In this document: positions 26,883 to 35,974 of the stretch, piece after piece
Position numbering within the stretch: the stretch's first letter is position 1
How the letters are laid out: each line of letters starts with the position of its first letter
From: Methanolapillus ohkumae
GTDB lineage: Archaea > Halobacteriota > Methanosarcinia > Methanosarcinales > Methanosarcinaceae
Length of the DNA: 64,000 nucleotides
NCBI RefSeq assembly: GCF_032594355.1
Contig: NZ_CP131061.1
Span: 1,302,001 to 1,366,000 of the forward strand
Reading direction: 5' to 3'
Program-made: the position numbers and the translations under genes
The notes under the pieces: generated by a model
What the model saw: only the letters and a program-made list of their open reading frames with translations
The model's database searches: none
What the model was told of the DNA's origin: nothing

Positions 26883-27057
26883 AGGGTTTGCTTGGACTGG
26901 AAAAAAATGAAATTGTTATCAAAAAATTAAATGGTCAAAATGATCAAAAATTTGCAAAAAAATGCCGCTGAAATATTGTTGTCAAAACAAAAAGCAACCC
27001 ATATTTTTGAAAAAACTGTTTTAAATTGCAACATCGTTATTTTTACAGTTTTTAAAA

Positions 27058-27093
27058 CTGTGTCACCATACGCATGCGGCGGCGTCACAAAAA
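27058..27093 (-). repeat. Dispersed GC-rich intergenic motif, copy 6
   Basis: On the minus strand GACGCCGCCGCATGCGTATG then GTGACACAGTTTT, in the spacer between composite element B and carB. Confidence 0.55.
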
Positions 27094-27148
27094 CAAAAAA
27101 AATAAAAAAATAAGAAAAGAAAAGAAATGAAATGAAATGAAAAAAGAA

Positions 27149-27167
27149 AAGGGACTTACTGTCCCTT
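27149..27167 (-). terminator. Hairpin terminator spanning the carB stop codon
   Basis: AAGGGAC / GTCCCTT with the stop codon TAA in the loop; CTTTTTTC follows on the minus strand. Confidence 0.7.
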
Positions 27168-30100
27168 GTTGTATTTCTGAATGGAATTAAAAACCATTTC
27201 CTTTTCTTTTGCCGCCGTGATGGCTTTTGCGGAAATTTTCGCGCTTTGAAGCGTAGTGATATATGGAATGCCGTAATCCACTGCCGAGCGCCGGATTCTG
27301 GAACCGTCTCTTTTGGATTTGGTTTTCTGCGTCGGCGTGTTGATGACCAAAGCCACCTCATTCTTTCGAATGCGGTCAATGACGTTTGGATTTCCTTCGT
27401 GCACTTTTAACACGATGTCCATGGACACACCATTCTTTTCCATAAATGCCGCCGTGCCCCGGGTCCCGATCATTTTCAAACCGGCCGCCGTCATTTCTTT
27501 CGCGATCAAAAGCATTTCATCTTTGTCCTTGTCACGCACGGACATAAAGACATTTCCGGACAGTGGCAACGCATTATCCGCCGCCATTTCCGCCTTGTAG
27601 AAAGCCAAATCAAAACTGTAATCAATGCCCATCACTTCACCGGTACTCTTCATTTCCGGACTCAAAAGAGGGTCGGCTCCGGTCAATTTATCAAACGGTA
27701 AAATAACCTCTTTAACCGCCACATGCTTTATGGAAGGTTCTTTTTTGGCAGTATAACCTTGTTCTTTGAGAGATTTTCCAACCATGACCTTCGCGGCGAT
27801 TTTCGCAAGCGGAATTCCAACCGCTTTTGAAACAAACGGAACCGTCCGACTGGACCGCGGGTTCGCTTCAAGCACATAAACCTGGCCGTCTTTTTCCGCC
27901 ATCTGAATGTTAATCATGCCTTTGACTTTTAACGCCAGAGCAATTTTTCGAGTGTAGTCGCGGACAGTTTCAAGAATGTCCTCCGAAAGCGTCTGAGGCG
28001 GAATCACACAAGCCGAATCGCCGGAGTGAATACCAGCTTCTTCGACGTGTTCCATAATCGCGCCGATAAAAACAGTTTCCGAATCACAGACGGCGTCCAC
28101 ATCAATTTCACGGGCCCCTTCCAAAAAGTCATCAATTAAAATGGGATGGTCATGCGAAACCCGAACAGCTTCCTTAATGTAACGTTCCAGTTCCTCCCGG
28201 TCAGAAACAATTTCCATCGCACGCCCTCCAAGAACATAAGATGGACGGACAAGGACCGGATACCCGATTTTTTCCGCCACTTCAATCGCTTGCTTTTCAG
28301 AGATCGCATATCCGGCTTCCGGCTGCAAAACATCCAATTTTTTCATCAAAATATTAAACTTTTCGCGGTCTTCTGCAATATCCATATCAGAAGGCGTTGT
28401 TCCAAGAATTTTTGTTGGAAGGTTCCGGCGTTTTAACTCCTCTTCCAGCGGAATTGCCAAATTTACAGATGTTTGTCCGCCGAACTGAACCAAAACCCCG
28501 TACGGCTTTTCTTTTTCAATGACATTCATGACATCTTCCAATGTGAGCGGCTCAAAGAAAAGTTTGTCAGATGTGTCATAGTCGGTTGAAACCGTTTCCG
28601 GATTGTTGTTAATAATGTGTGTTTCAAGACCCTCTTCCCGAAGCGCTTTGACCGCATGAACCGTACAGTAGTCAAATTCAATGCCTTGTCCAATGCGAAT
28701 CGGACCAGACCCTAAAATCAAAACTTTCTTTTTATCGGAAGAGACAGACAAATTTTTCACATCATATTCCGTGTAATAATAAGGCGTAAAAGCATCCAAT
28801 TCTTTGGCGCAGGAATCCACCATCCGATACGAAGAGAACATATTTTCCTGGATGCGCATGTTGTTAATTTCAACGCGTGATTTTTTGGAAAGTTCCGCAA
28901 TTCTTTCATCCGTAAACCCGATCTTTTTGGCATTCAAAAGCAGGTCCTTCGGGAGGGGTTTTTGAGAATACGCCGAGAGCGTTTCTTCCATTTGAACAAT
29001 ATTCTTGAATTTTTCAATGAAAAACGGATTGATTTTGGTCATGTTGGAAATCGCTTCGACTGTGTATCCTTTTCGAAGCGCGTGAATGATTGCAAAAACA
29101 CGCTCATCGGTTGCGACTTTAAGCAATTGGACAATTTCTTCATCGGTCCAGGAATATTCATCAATGCTCTTTCCTAAATCTAATCCCCGGAGAGCCTTTT
29201 GAAGCGCTTCCTCAACATTTCCGCCAATCGCCATCACTTCACCGGTGCTTTTCATGGACGTTGTCAATGTGCGGTCGGCGTTTGTAAATTTATCAAACGG
29301 CCAGCGGGCCATTTTTGCAACAACGTATCTGACATCCGGTTCATAATTGTCAGACCCGACTTTAACACCCTTAATGATTTCATCCAATGTTTTTCCGATT
29401 GCGATTTTTGCGGTAACGCGGGCAATCGGAAATCCGGTCGCTTTGGAGGCCAAAGCCGAAGACCGGGAGACACGGGGATTGACTTCGATAATCCGGTAAT
29501 CTTTGGATTCCGGATTGTAAGCAAACTGGATGTTGCAGCCGCCTTCAATGTTTAAGGCCCGAAGGATGCGAATGGCTGCGGCCCGAAGCATTTTTTTGTC
29601 GTCTTCCGGCATGGTTAAAATCGGCGCGACCACCATGGATTCGCCGGTGTGAATGCCCATCGGATCAATATTTTCCATGGTACAAATAACAATACAGGTA
29701 TCGTTTTTGTCCCGCATGACTTCGTATTCAATTTCTTCCCAACCAAGAACGCTTTCTTCAATGAGAAGCTGATGGATGCGGCTTTTCTTCAGGCCGCGTT
29801 CCGCGATTTCAAACAGTTCTTCTCGGGTATGGGCAATTCCACCGCCGGCTCCGCCTAAGGTGTATGCCGGACGAATAATAAGAGGAAGACCAAATTCTTT
29901 GATGGTGTCTTCGACTTCGTCGATTGAGGAAACCGCTTTGCTTCTGGGGACACGCTCACCAATGCTGAGCATGAGTTCTTTGAAAAGCTCGCGATCTTCC
30001 GCGATTTGAATGGATTTGACTTGCGTTCCGATGATTTTCACATTATATTTGTCGAGGATTCCTTTTTCGGACAATTCGGTGGTCATGTTCAGACCGGTCT

Positions 30101-30377
30101 GACCACCAATTCCGGCAATAATACTGTCCGGTTTTTCTTTTTCAATGATTTTATCAATAATTTCGGATTTGATGGGTTCAATATAGATGGCATCCGCCGT
30201 TTCCGGATCAGTCATGATGGTGGCCGGATTGGAGTTCACCAGAACAACTTGGAGCCCCTCTTCTTTTAAAGCGCGACAGGCTTGGGTTCCTGAAAAGTCA
30301 AACTCTGCGGCTTGGCCAATTGTAATCGGACCCGATCCGATTAATAATATTTTGTGAACGTCTTGTCTTTTTGGCAT
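27156..30377 (-). CDS. carB: Carbamoyl-phosphate synthase large subunit
   Basis: 1073 residues, full length. It makes carbamoyl phosphate from bicarbonate, ammonia (from CarA) and two ATP, for pyrimidines and arginine. Two homologous halves each hold an ATP-grasp domain: the first with KILLIGSGPITIGQAAEFDF and IIRPAYTLGGAGGGIAH, the second with LILGSGPIRIGQGIEFDYC and LVRPSYVLGGRAMEIV. A C-terminal MGS-like allosteric domain spans about residues 935-1073 (GTRGTAAFMEKNGV). GAGGA precedes the ATG by 7 nt. The partner carA is not adjacent, which is unusual since the two are often an operon. The stop codon lies within the terminator hairpin. Confidence 0.98.
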   Translation of the reverse strand: MPKRQDVHKILLIGSGPITIGQAAEFDFSGTQACRALKEEGLQVVLVNSNPATIMTDPETADAIYIEPIKSEIIDKIIEKEKPDSIIAGIGGQTGLNMTTELSEKGILDKYNVKIIGTQVKSIQIAEDRELFKELMLSIGERVPRSKAVSSIDEVEDTIKEFGLPLIIRPAYTLGGAGGGIAHTREELFEIAERGLKKSRIHQLLIEESVLGWEEIEYEVMRDKNDTCIVICTMENIDPMGIHTGESMVVAPILTMPEDDKKMLRAAAIRILRALNIEGGCNIQFAYNPESKDYRIIEVNPRVSRSSALASKATGFPIARVTAKIAIGKTLDEIIKGVKVGSDNYEPDVRYVVAKMARWPFDKFTNADRTLTTSMKSTGEVMAIGGNVEEALQKALRGLDLGKSIDEYSWTDEEIVQLLKVATDERVFAIIHALRKGYTVEAISNMTKINPFFIEKFKNIVQMEETLSAYSQKPLPKDLLLNAKKIGFTDERIAELSKKSRVEINNMRIQENMFSSYRMVDSCAKELDAFTPYYYTEYDVKNLSVSSDKKKVLILGSGPIRIGQGIEFDYCTVHAVKALREEGLETHIINNNPETVSTDYDTSDKLFFEPLTLEDVMNVIEKEKPYGVLVQFGGQTSVNLAIPLEEELKRRNLPTKILGTTPSDMDIAEDREKFNILMKKLDVLQPEAGYAISEKQAIEVAEKIGYPVLVRPSYVLGGRAMEIVSDREELERYIKEAVRVSHDHPILIDDFLEGAREIDVDAVCDSETVFIGAIMEHVEEAGIHSGDSACVIPPQTLSEDILETVRDYTRKIALALKVKGMINIQMAEKDGQVYVLEANPRSSRTVPFVSKAVGIPLAKIAAKVMVGKSLKEQGYTAKKEPSIKHVAVKEVILPFDKLTGADPLLSPEMKSTGEVMGIDYSFDLAFYKAEMAADNALPLSGNVFMSVRDKDKDEMLLIAKEMTAAGLKMIGTRGTAAFMEKNGVSMDIVLKVHEGNPNVIDRIRKNEVALVINTPTQKTKSKRDGSRIRRSAVDYGIPYITTLQSAKISAKAITAAKEKEMVFNSIQKYNKGQ

Positions 30378-30890
30378 AGTTAATCCTCAATTCAATTCAT
30401 GAATAGGAAAAAAGAAAATAGATGAACAGAGAAAAGAGAAAATAGGATTAGGAAAGTCAAAACCGGAAAAATAGTTTTTGAAAAATGAGATACGGGCTGA
30501 TAACCACGTCATTTCATTCCGGTCAACATATTTGATACATGAAGGCGGTTTTGAGGGATAACTTCGGCTCACACCTATTTTAAAGTCAGATCCCGCGAAT
30601 TCGTCTTTCAAGTGTACCCATTCCGATTTTAGTTGACTTAAAAATGATAAATACGCATAAATGCAGGTTTTTTTAAGCCTCTAAAAGTGCATTGATAATT
30701 CTTCAAATATATAACTCCTCTGTTTGAAAATGTCATGAATATGTATGTAGTAAAATGAGCCGGCCAAAAAAAGGAAATGACAAATAAAAAACAAAAAAAT
30801 GAAAAATCAACTATGCCCGCTATAGAAGAAAATAATAGATAGATAAAAATGAATTTTAAGAAATTTTTAAAAAACAAGTAAACAAAAAAC
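30378..30890. other. Spacer upstream of carB with one GC-richer block
   Basis: Positions about 30485-30625 are clearly GC-richer than the surroundings. On the minus strand they are open (start near 30611) for about 74 codons, but I recognise no family; it may be a decayed gene, a small gene or an RNA. The rest is AT-rich without features. Confidence 0.35.
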
Positions 30891-31008
30891 AAGAAATTAA
30901 AAGAATAAACAAAAACAAGAAATTAAAGAATAAACAAAACAAGAAATTAAAAGAATAAACAAAAACAAGAAATTAAAGAATAAACAAACAAGAAATAAAA
31001 AATTTAAT
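30885..31008. repeat. Tandem repeat ACAAGAAATTAAAAGAATAA, about 24-25 bp unit
   Basis: About five head-to-tail copies of an A-rich unit with small indels, within the gene-poor stretch between carB and the ribbon-helix-helix gene. Confidence 0.8.
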
Positions 31009-31812
31009 GAAAGTGAAACCAAAAGCCAACGAAAATAAAAGAAACAATATAGAAATAAAATAGAAATAAATTAAGAAAGACTCAACAGAAGTAAACAAAT
31101 GATTATAATTTGGAAAATTATTTTTTAAAACACTTATAAAATTGTCAATAAAGGGTTTTTAAGCAAAACTATTAAATAGAAACAGATATTAGAAGTGCAA
31201 TACAATAACATCCTCATAGCGTAAATACGTTTATTCACTATTTGGAGTAATTTTTGAAAAGAGCTTAATATTTTAAAACGATTTTTAAAACTTTGAAATC
31301 AACTGAAAAAACAAGTTGAAAAATAGAAAGAATTAAAAATTGATTTTAGATTTATTAAGGATCTTGAATTTGTTTTTATTAATTAGAACGAGTAGAAAAG
31401 GATAATTCGCCACAAACTATCCTTTTCTCTTTCACACATTTCTTCCAATTCAAAGATTTTTGAGTCTCGTTGAGTTATTGAAAAATTTCAGCCCAACACT
31501 GACAATAACTCACTAGGTTTATCTCAAATATATACTTATCGTTCGGTTCTAGGATTTTATAGCAAACTATTCGACGATTGCTAGAGATTATCTATTTTTA
31601 TCTACGACATTTTTTGACCGATTCAAAATGATATCAAAATATATCAAATTCGCTGTTTTTGCTAATAGTTTTCTGAATAAACGAGAAAGAATCAAAAGCA
31701 ATAGAGTTTATTGGAGAAATAGAAGAAGAAATCGACAGGGATTTAGCAAAAAATAATAGATTCTAGATTTTTGCTAGAAAAACTATTGTTTAGGAATAAG
31801 AAGGATGATAAA
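31009..31812. other. Gene-poor AT-rich stretch with inverted repeats
   Basis: No gene seen. Inverted repeats: AAAAGGATA / TATCCTTTT (31396-31427) and GAGTTATTG / CAATAACTC (about 31474-31511). CTAG tetranucleotides, rare elsewhere in the window, recur from 31493 onward. Confidence 0.5.
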
Positions 31813-31908
31813 TCAGCACTTCTGCATCCATTTATAGAATATAGCAAATGATATCACACCCAACCAAGAAAAATAAAAGATCTTAAAAACATATTTCATT
31901 ATTTTCAT
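31813..31908 (-). CDS. Possible 31-residue membrane peptide
   Basis: A short frame beginning ATG at 31908 encodes a basic N-terminus (MKIMKYVFK), one hydrophobic span (IFYFSWLGVISFAIFY) and a basic Cys-ended tail. AAGGA lies about 8 nt upstream, a usable ribosome site. The frame is open further upstream without a good start. Size and charge pattern resemble small membrane-acting peptides such as type I toxins or holin-like proteins, but there is no homology evidence. It lies in the CTAG-rich, gene-poor stretch next to the ribbon-helix-helix gene. It could be chance. Confidence 0.28.
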   Translation of the reverse strand: MKIMKYVFKIFYFSWLGVISFAIFYKWMQKC

Positions 31909-32321
31909 CGGCTTTTCCTTGCAGGCTGCAAAATTTTTATAGAATAAACCATAATCCCATGCAATTAAGGAAAATTGTGTAAAAATATCTATCAAAATTC
32001 TACCGGATTCTAGCCGGCGGTCTAGCACCAGCGAATTTTTAAACCAGCCTATTGGAACATACGGCCAGAGGTATAGCAAAAATTAGCTTTTGAATAGGAA
32101 TTTCTAAGAGCGGCTGATAATTTGTATGAATTTGTATCATATTTTATAGGAGGCTTAACCCGCCGAACAAAAATAAAATATAAAATCAAGGCACTCACCT
32201 TTGTTATTATAAGTTTGCTCCAAAAATATGTAACTGGAAAATATGCAATAATGATAAATATAGAAAAAGCATATTGTTGGATAGATTTTTGATATCATAA
32301 AATAAACAGGCTTGACAAAAC

Positions 32322-32771
32322 ATGACAGATCCTACTGATTCAAATGATAGCAAATCCACAGAGGAAAAAAAATCCCTGCAGATGAGGATGTCGGCGGATG
32401 ACGGCCGGTCCGGCGATGATAAAAAGCAGTTAAACGTGAGAATCTCAACGGAGCTCTATAAGAAACTTGATGCGGTCAATGAACCCAAAGGCATTGTTGT
32501 AACCAAAGCGCTGGAGAAATATTTGGAGCCGGAAGTCTCATCCGCCGTTTCCCAAGAATATTTGGACGCTCTTTTAAAACAACTCAGCGTAAAAGACGAG
32601 CAAATTGCTGCCCTTTCCAAACAACTCGGAACAAAAGACGAACAAATCATGGAGCGAGACAACACGACCAAAATGCATATCGCTCAAGTTCAGACATTGA
32701 TTAACCAGCTGGAAAAGAAGCAATTGGAACTCGAAGGCGCAAAAAGTAAAAAATGGTATCACTTCTGGTGA
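32322..32771 (+). CDS. Ribbon-helix-helix regulator with C-terminal coiled coil
   Basis: 149 residues: a charged, disordered N-terminus; a ribbon-helix-helix fold around residues 36-68 (QLNVRISTELYKKLDAV, then VVTKALEKYLEPE); and a long coiled coil from about 75 to 140 with the repeated phrase KDEQIAALSKQLGTKDEQI. A second short strand-like motif (LQMRMSADD, residues 19-27) precedes the RHH strand and looks like a degenerate copy. RHH proteins bind DNA as dimers, often regulating their own operon or acting in plasmid partition. The stop codon lies inside an inverted repeat of GGTATCAC, and the same octamer recurs downstream, so these may be its sites. No partner toxin or ParA gene is adjacent. 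Confidence 0.75.
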   Translation: MTDPTDSNDSKSTEEKKSLQMRMSADDGRSGDDKKQLNVRISTELYKKLDAVNEPKGIVVTKALEKYLEPEVSSAVSQEYLDALLKQLSVKDEQIAALSKQLGTKDEQIMERDNTTKMHIAQVQTLINQLEKKQLELEGAKSKKWYHFW

Positions 32772-32775
32772 TACT
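32755..32775. promoter_or_regulatory. Inverted repeat GGTATCAC / GTGATACT, candidate operator
   Basis: Two octamers, 5 nt apart, spanning the stop codon of the RHH gene. Two further GTGATACC copies lie at 32928-32943 and 32995-33010. Confidence 0.45.
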
Positions 32776-32927
32776 GATTTTTTGGATTTTTCTATAATTA
32801 TTAAGACATTTAGATCATTTTATAGATCATTTGATTTCATTTATATTTTAGATCATTTTTTTGGATAAATCATCAAAATCACTTCAATTTTTCTTTACTT
32901 GAAGAACTAATCAGAATTTGAAAAAAA

Positions 32928-33010
32928 TGTGATACCATTCAACGCTGCACAATGGAATAAATGCAAAAGCCTGATTCAGCATTTAAAAAAAGATTGTGAT
33001 ACCATTCAAC
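32928..33010 (+). repeat. Two identical 16-bp direct repeats, TGTGATACCATTCAAC
   Basis: Copies at 32928-32943 and 32995-33010, 67 bp apart, each containing GTGATACC as in the inverted repeat at 32755-32775. No gene lies between 32772 and 33130. Confidence 0.75.
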
Positions 33011-33095
33011 TATATGGTCTGGAAATGATATTAAAACTGATGTATTAAAGAAATAAATATTTAAAATATTAAATTTTGGGAATTAAAAAAAGAAG

Positions 33096-33115
33096 AAAGC
33101 CGCTTTTGCGGCTTT
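33096..33115 (-). terminator. Hairpin terminator of gatE
   Basis: AAAGCCGC / GCGGCTTT with a 4-nt loop and a T-rich tail on the minus strand, 16 nt after the gatE stop. Confidence 0.85.
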
Positions 33116-33130
33116 ACTAAAAGTTAAAAC

Positions 33131-35044
33131 TTAAATCATCTTCCCGATTTTTTCTCTCAAAAGGGCATTGACAACCTTTCCATCCACTTTTCCGCGGTAT
33201 TTTTCCATGACAATTCCCATGAGCGGTCCTGCGGCGGCAAGTCCTTTTTCCGCAACAAAATCCTTCTTTTCGGCAACAATCTGTGCGACAAATGCTTCAA
33301 GTTCATCCAAGTCAATTTCCTTAATGCCCAACTTTTCCACCGCGCTTGCGACAAAACAGCCGGAATCGTTGCAGACGACAACCAAAATATCTCTTGCGGC
33401 ATCTTTGGATAACTTTCCGGCGGCGATTAAATCAAACATGTCTTCAAACTGCGCGTCGGAAATGGAATCCGTATCCAATCCTTCCCGTTTTAATTCCGGA
33501 AGAACGCCGGTAAACGTACGTGCAAGAAGCGTCGATGTCACAAATTCACTGCCTTTGTATTTGTCAACCAATTTTTCAAAAAGCGCCGAATACTTTGAAA
33601 ACACAATCAAGTCCGCAAACTCTTTGTTCAGATTGTATTCCTTCATGAAACGGACAGCCTTGTTCGTGAGAAGTTCGGGAACCGGATGATTTTCATACTT
33701 TTTGCGGCTGATGGGAAACGTGTACAAATCCGTTTCCGGATACATTCGGGCTGCTCCAGGGAGCGGACGCATGTACGATGTGTTGCCGTCCGGGAGGGCA
33801 TGCCTAGTTTCATTCGGAATCCCAACAAGCAAATCATTTGCACGCTGCAAAACCGATTCCATCGCCTTTTTAACAACACTTTCCCGGCCGGAAATCATAA
33901 TGACAGCATCCTCCGCTTTCGCCCCAACTAATTCCCGAAGAGCATCCACTTCCTCTTGCAAAATTCCATAATTTGGAAGCTCATCCGTATGGAACAAACC
34001 CGACACGCCAACAGCTTTTGCCCGCTCGGACAATTCCGTCCCGACCCGCCGTCCCGGCTGGATTTCCCGGCCGACAAAACCATCAAAACCATTGAGCCGG
34101 ATGGCGATAATGCGCCGGTCTTTCGCGCTTTTTTGAATCACTTTCGAACTTGTGTTTTTAAAAATCTCGGTTGCGTCAAACATATCCGGGCAGACCGATG
34201 CTCCTTTCGCAAGAAGTTCATTCCGGATTTGAAGAAGATGAATCTGCCGCATGATTTCGCGGCGCACAAGCTCATCAATCATATTCAGTGCTTGAACACC
34301 TTTCATTTCGACACGGGCACCATCTCTGATAGAAACATTCACGTCCTGGCGAATCGTTCCAATCCCGCGCTTGACTTTTCCGGTGGAGCGCAGACACATA
34401 CCCAAGTGGGATGCCACTTCATATGCCTGCTCCGGTGTTTTGATGTCGGGCTCAGTCGCAATTTCCACAAGCGGAATACCCAACCGGTCAAGTGAAAAAA
34501 TGATATATTCATCCGTTTCCTCTACTTTGGGAGCCGATTCTTCTTCCAAACACAAACTCGCAATCCGGCAGCGTCCCGACTTTGTTTCAATCCAGCCGTT
34601 TCCCGCAATAAAAGATGTGCGCTGGTAGCCGGCCGGACCCGACCCGTCCACGATGATTTTGCGCATCGTGTGAACCCGATCCACCGGAACCAAATGCAAT
34701 AACTTGGAAATTGAAAGTGTGATGTCAAGCGCCTCCGGATTGATCGGTGCAGGACCCGCTTCGTCAATGTCACCCAAACAGGTGGTGTCATAAACTTTAT
34801 AGATATTTTGTTTGTTGGCTTTTGTCTGTTCGACCGCCGCTGCATCCATCATTCCCAAATTGTTGGCTTTTGGACGTAAATACCGCCGGATTTCATGCGT
34901 CGACTCCGACACTTCCCGGTAAATATTCGGGCAACGGCAGTGAAGTTTCTTCTCCGATGCCACCTGCTGGTGAATTTCAAGACCGACTTTCAGTCCGAGC
35001 GCTTCATAATCATATTCCACCGTTGTTTTTGTATCGTTTGTCAT
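33131..35044 (-). CDS. gatE: Glutamyl-tRNA(Gln) amidotransferase subunit E
   Basis: About 637 residues from the ATG at 35044; AGGA lies upstream and the N-terminal YEALGLKVGLEIHQQ fits the family, while the in-frame extension to 35074 does not. GatE with GatD converts Glu-tRNA(Gln) to Gln-tRNA(Gln), the archaeal route. Seen: GatB-like core with KLHCRCPNIYRE, SGPAGYQRTSFIAGNGWIET, DRLGIPLVEIATEPDI and RQDVNVSI; a GAD/AspRS-like insert around residues 280-400; and a C-terminal YqeY-like tail domain with QFEDMFDLIAAGKLSKDAARDIL. gatD is not adjacent. It ends in a clear terminator. Confidence 0.97.
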   Translation of the reverse strand: MTNDTKTTVEYDYEALGLKVGLEIHQQVASEKKLHCRCPNIYREVSESTHEIRRYLRPKANNLGMMDAAAVEQTKANKQNIYKVYDTTCLGDIDEAGPAPINPEALDITLSISKLLHLVPVDRVHTMRKIIVDGSGPAGYQRTSFIAGNGWIETKSGRCRIASLCLEEESAPKVEETDEYIIFSLDRLGIPLVEIATEPDIKTPEQAYEVASHLGMCLRSTGKVKRGIGTIRQDVNVSIRDGARVEMKGVQALNMIDELVRREIMRQIHLLQIRNELLAKGASVCPDMFDATEIFKNTSSKVIQKSAKDRRIIAIRLNGFDGFVGREIQPGRRVGTELSERAKAVGVSGLFHTDELPNYGILQEEVDALRELVGAKAEDAVIMISGRESVVKKAMESVLQRANDLLVGIPNETRHALPDGNTSYMRPLPGAARMYPETDLYTFPISRKKYENHPVPELLTNKAVRFMKEYNLNKEFADLIVFSKYSALFEKLVDKYKGSEFVTSTLLARTFTGVLPELKREGLDTDSISDAQFEDMFDLIAAGKLSKDAARDILVVVCNDSGCFVASAVEKLGIKEIDLDELEAFVAQIVAEKKDFVAEKGLAAAGPLMGIVMEKYRGKVDGKVVNALLREKIGKMI

Positions 35045-35074
35045 AGTTAAAAATCCTAAAAGTGTATCACTCAA

Positions 35075-35800
35075 AGATTAAAACATATTTGTTATAAACT
35101 TAACCCAAATTACAATTTTAACCAAAAATGCAATTGTTATAAAATCCCAATCATGAACGATCTAATTTATTATCACAATTTATTTTTCACAATTTTTGTA
35201 AAAAATTTATGTTATCACAGTTGTAAAAGATTATTGATTTTTTGCAGCATTATTGATTTTTTGCAGCATTATTTATTTTTAGCATTTTGTATTTTGTTTT
35301 AGCATTTTTATATTTTTGTTATTTATGAATTCATTTTCAAAAAGAATTTAATCCCCAATAATTTCGACAAGCGACTAATATGACCTTCGTCAGACTTATT
35401 TCGCCTTTATTTTTGAGAAAAAGTCATAAAAACACTACATAGGGAATGATTTTTAGAGTATAATTCCCTCCAAAAACTGAGTTTTATATGATTTTTTTGG
35501 TTTTCCAGAGACCACATCACTTATAAGAGGGAAACGATTTTTGACTTTTACCCAAGAGTATATTGGAAGTATTATTTCAAATGAATCAAATACTTCAATT
35601 GGATTAAGATACAGATTCGCAGGAATTTGGAAAAAAAGATAGAGAAGAAAGAATATAATAAATATCGGATAAAATATAAAAAAGAATAAATTTCAAAATA
35701 ATTGCCGCATCTTTTCGGCAGATTTACCCGAACAATGCCGTTTCAATGGTAAGGTATATATTCTTCTTTTTATCTTATATTCAAGAAGTTATTTGATTAT
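35075..35800. other. AT-rich spacer upstream of gatE and the PKD gene
   Basis: No gene seen. There are two or three degenerate GCAGCATTATT repeats near 35240-35300 and an inverted repeat AGGGAAT / ATTCCCT at 35441-35469. Confidence 0.45.
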
Positions 35801-35813
35801 ATTTTAGATAAGA

Positions 35814-35835
35814 ATTTATATAGTCAAATAAAGGA
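35814..35835 (+). promoter_or_regulatory. Candidate box A (TTTATATA) of the PKD surface-protein gene
   Basis: TTTATATA at about 35816-35823 would place transcription start near 35845 and leave a leader of about 130 nt before the ATG. Weakly supported because other AT runs exist. Confidence 0.4.
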
Positions 35836-35974
35836 TTAAAGTAGATTCTTACGACAAAACATGTCTGATATACTCAAAATTACTGTTTGAATGAATAAAG
35901 CCAATTTAGGCATTTAAGCAAAAATCGTACATGAGCGTACAGTTTTAGATTTAACACTTGGAGTTTAGATATTT

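Noticed and set aside
31395..31512. Independent RNA gene built from the two inverted repeats
   Set aside because: The repeats fold separately with long AT-rich loops and no shared structure, promoter or terminator could be recognised.
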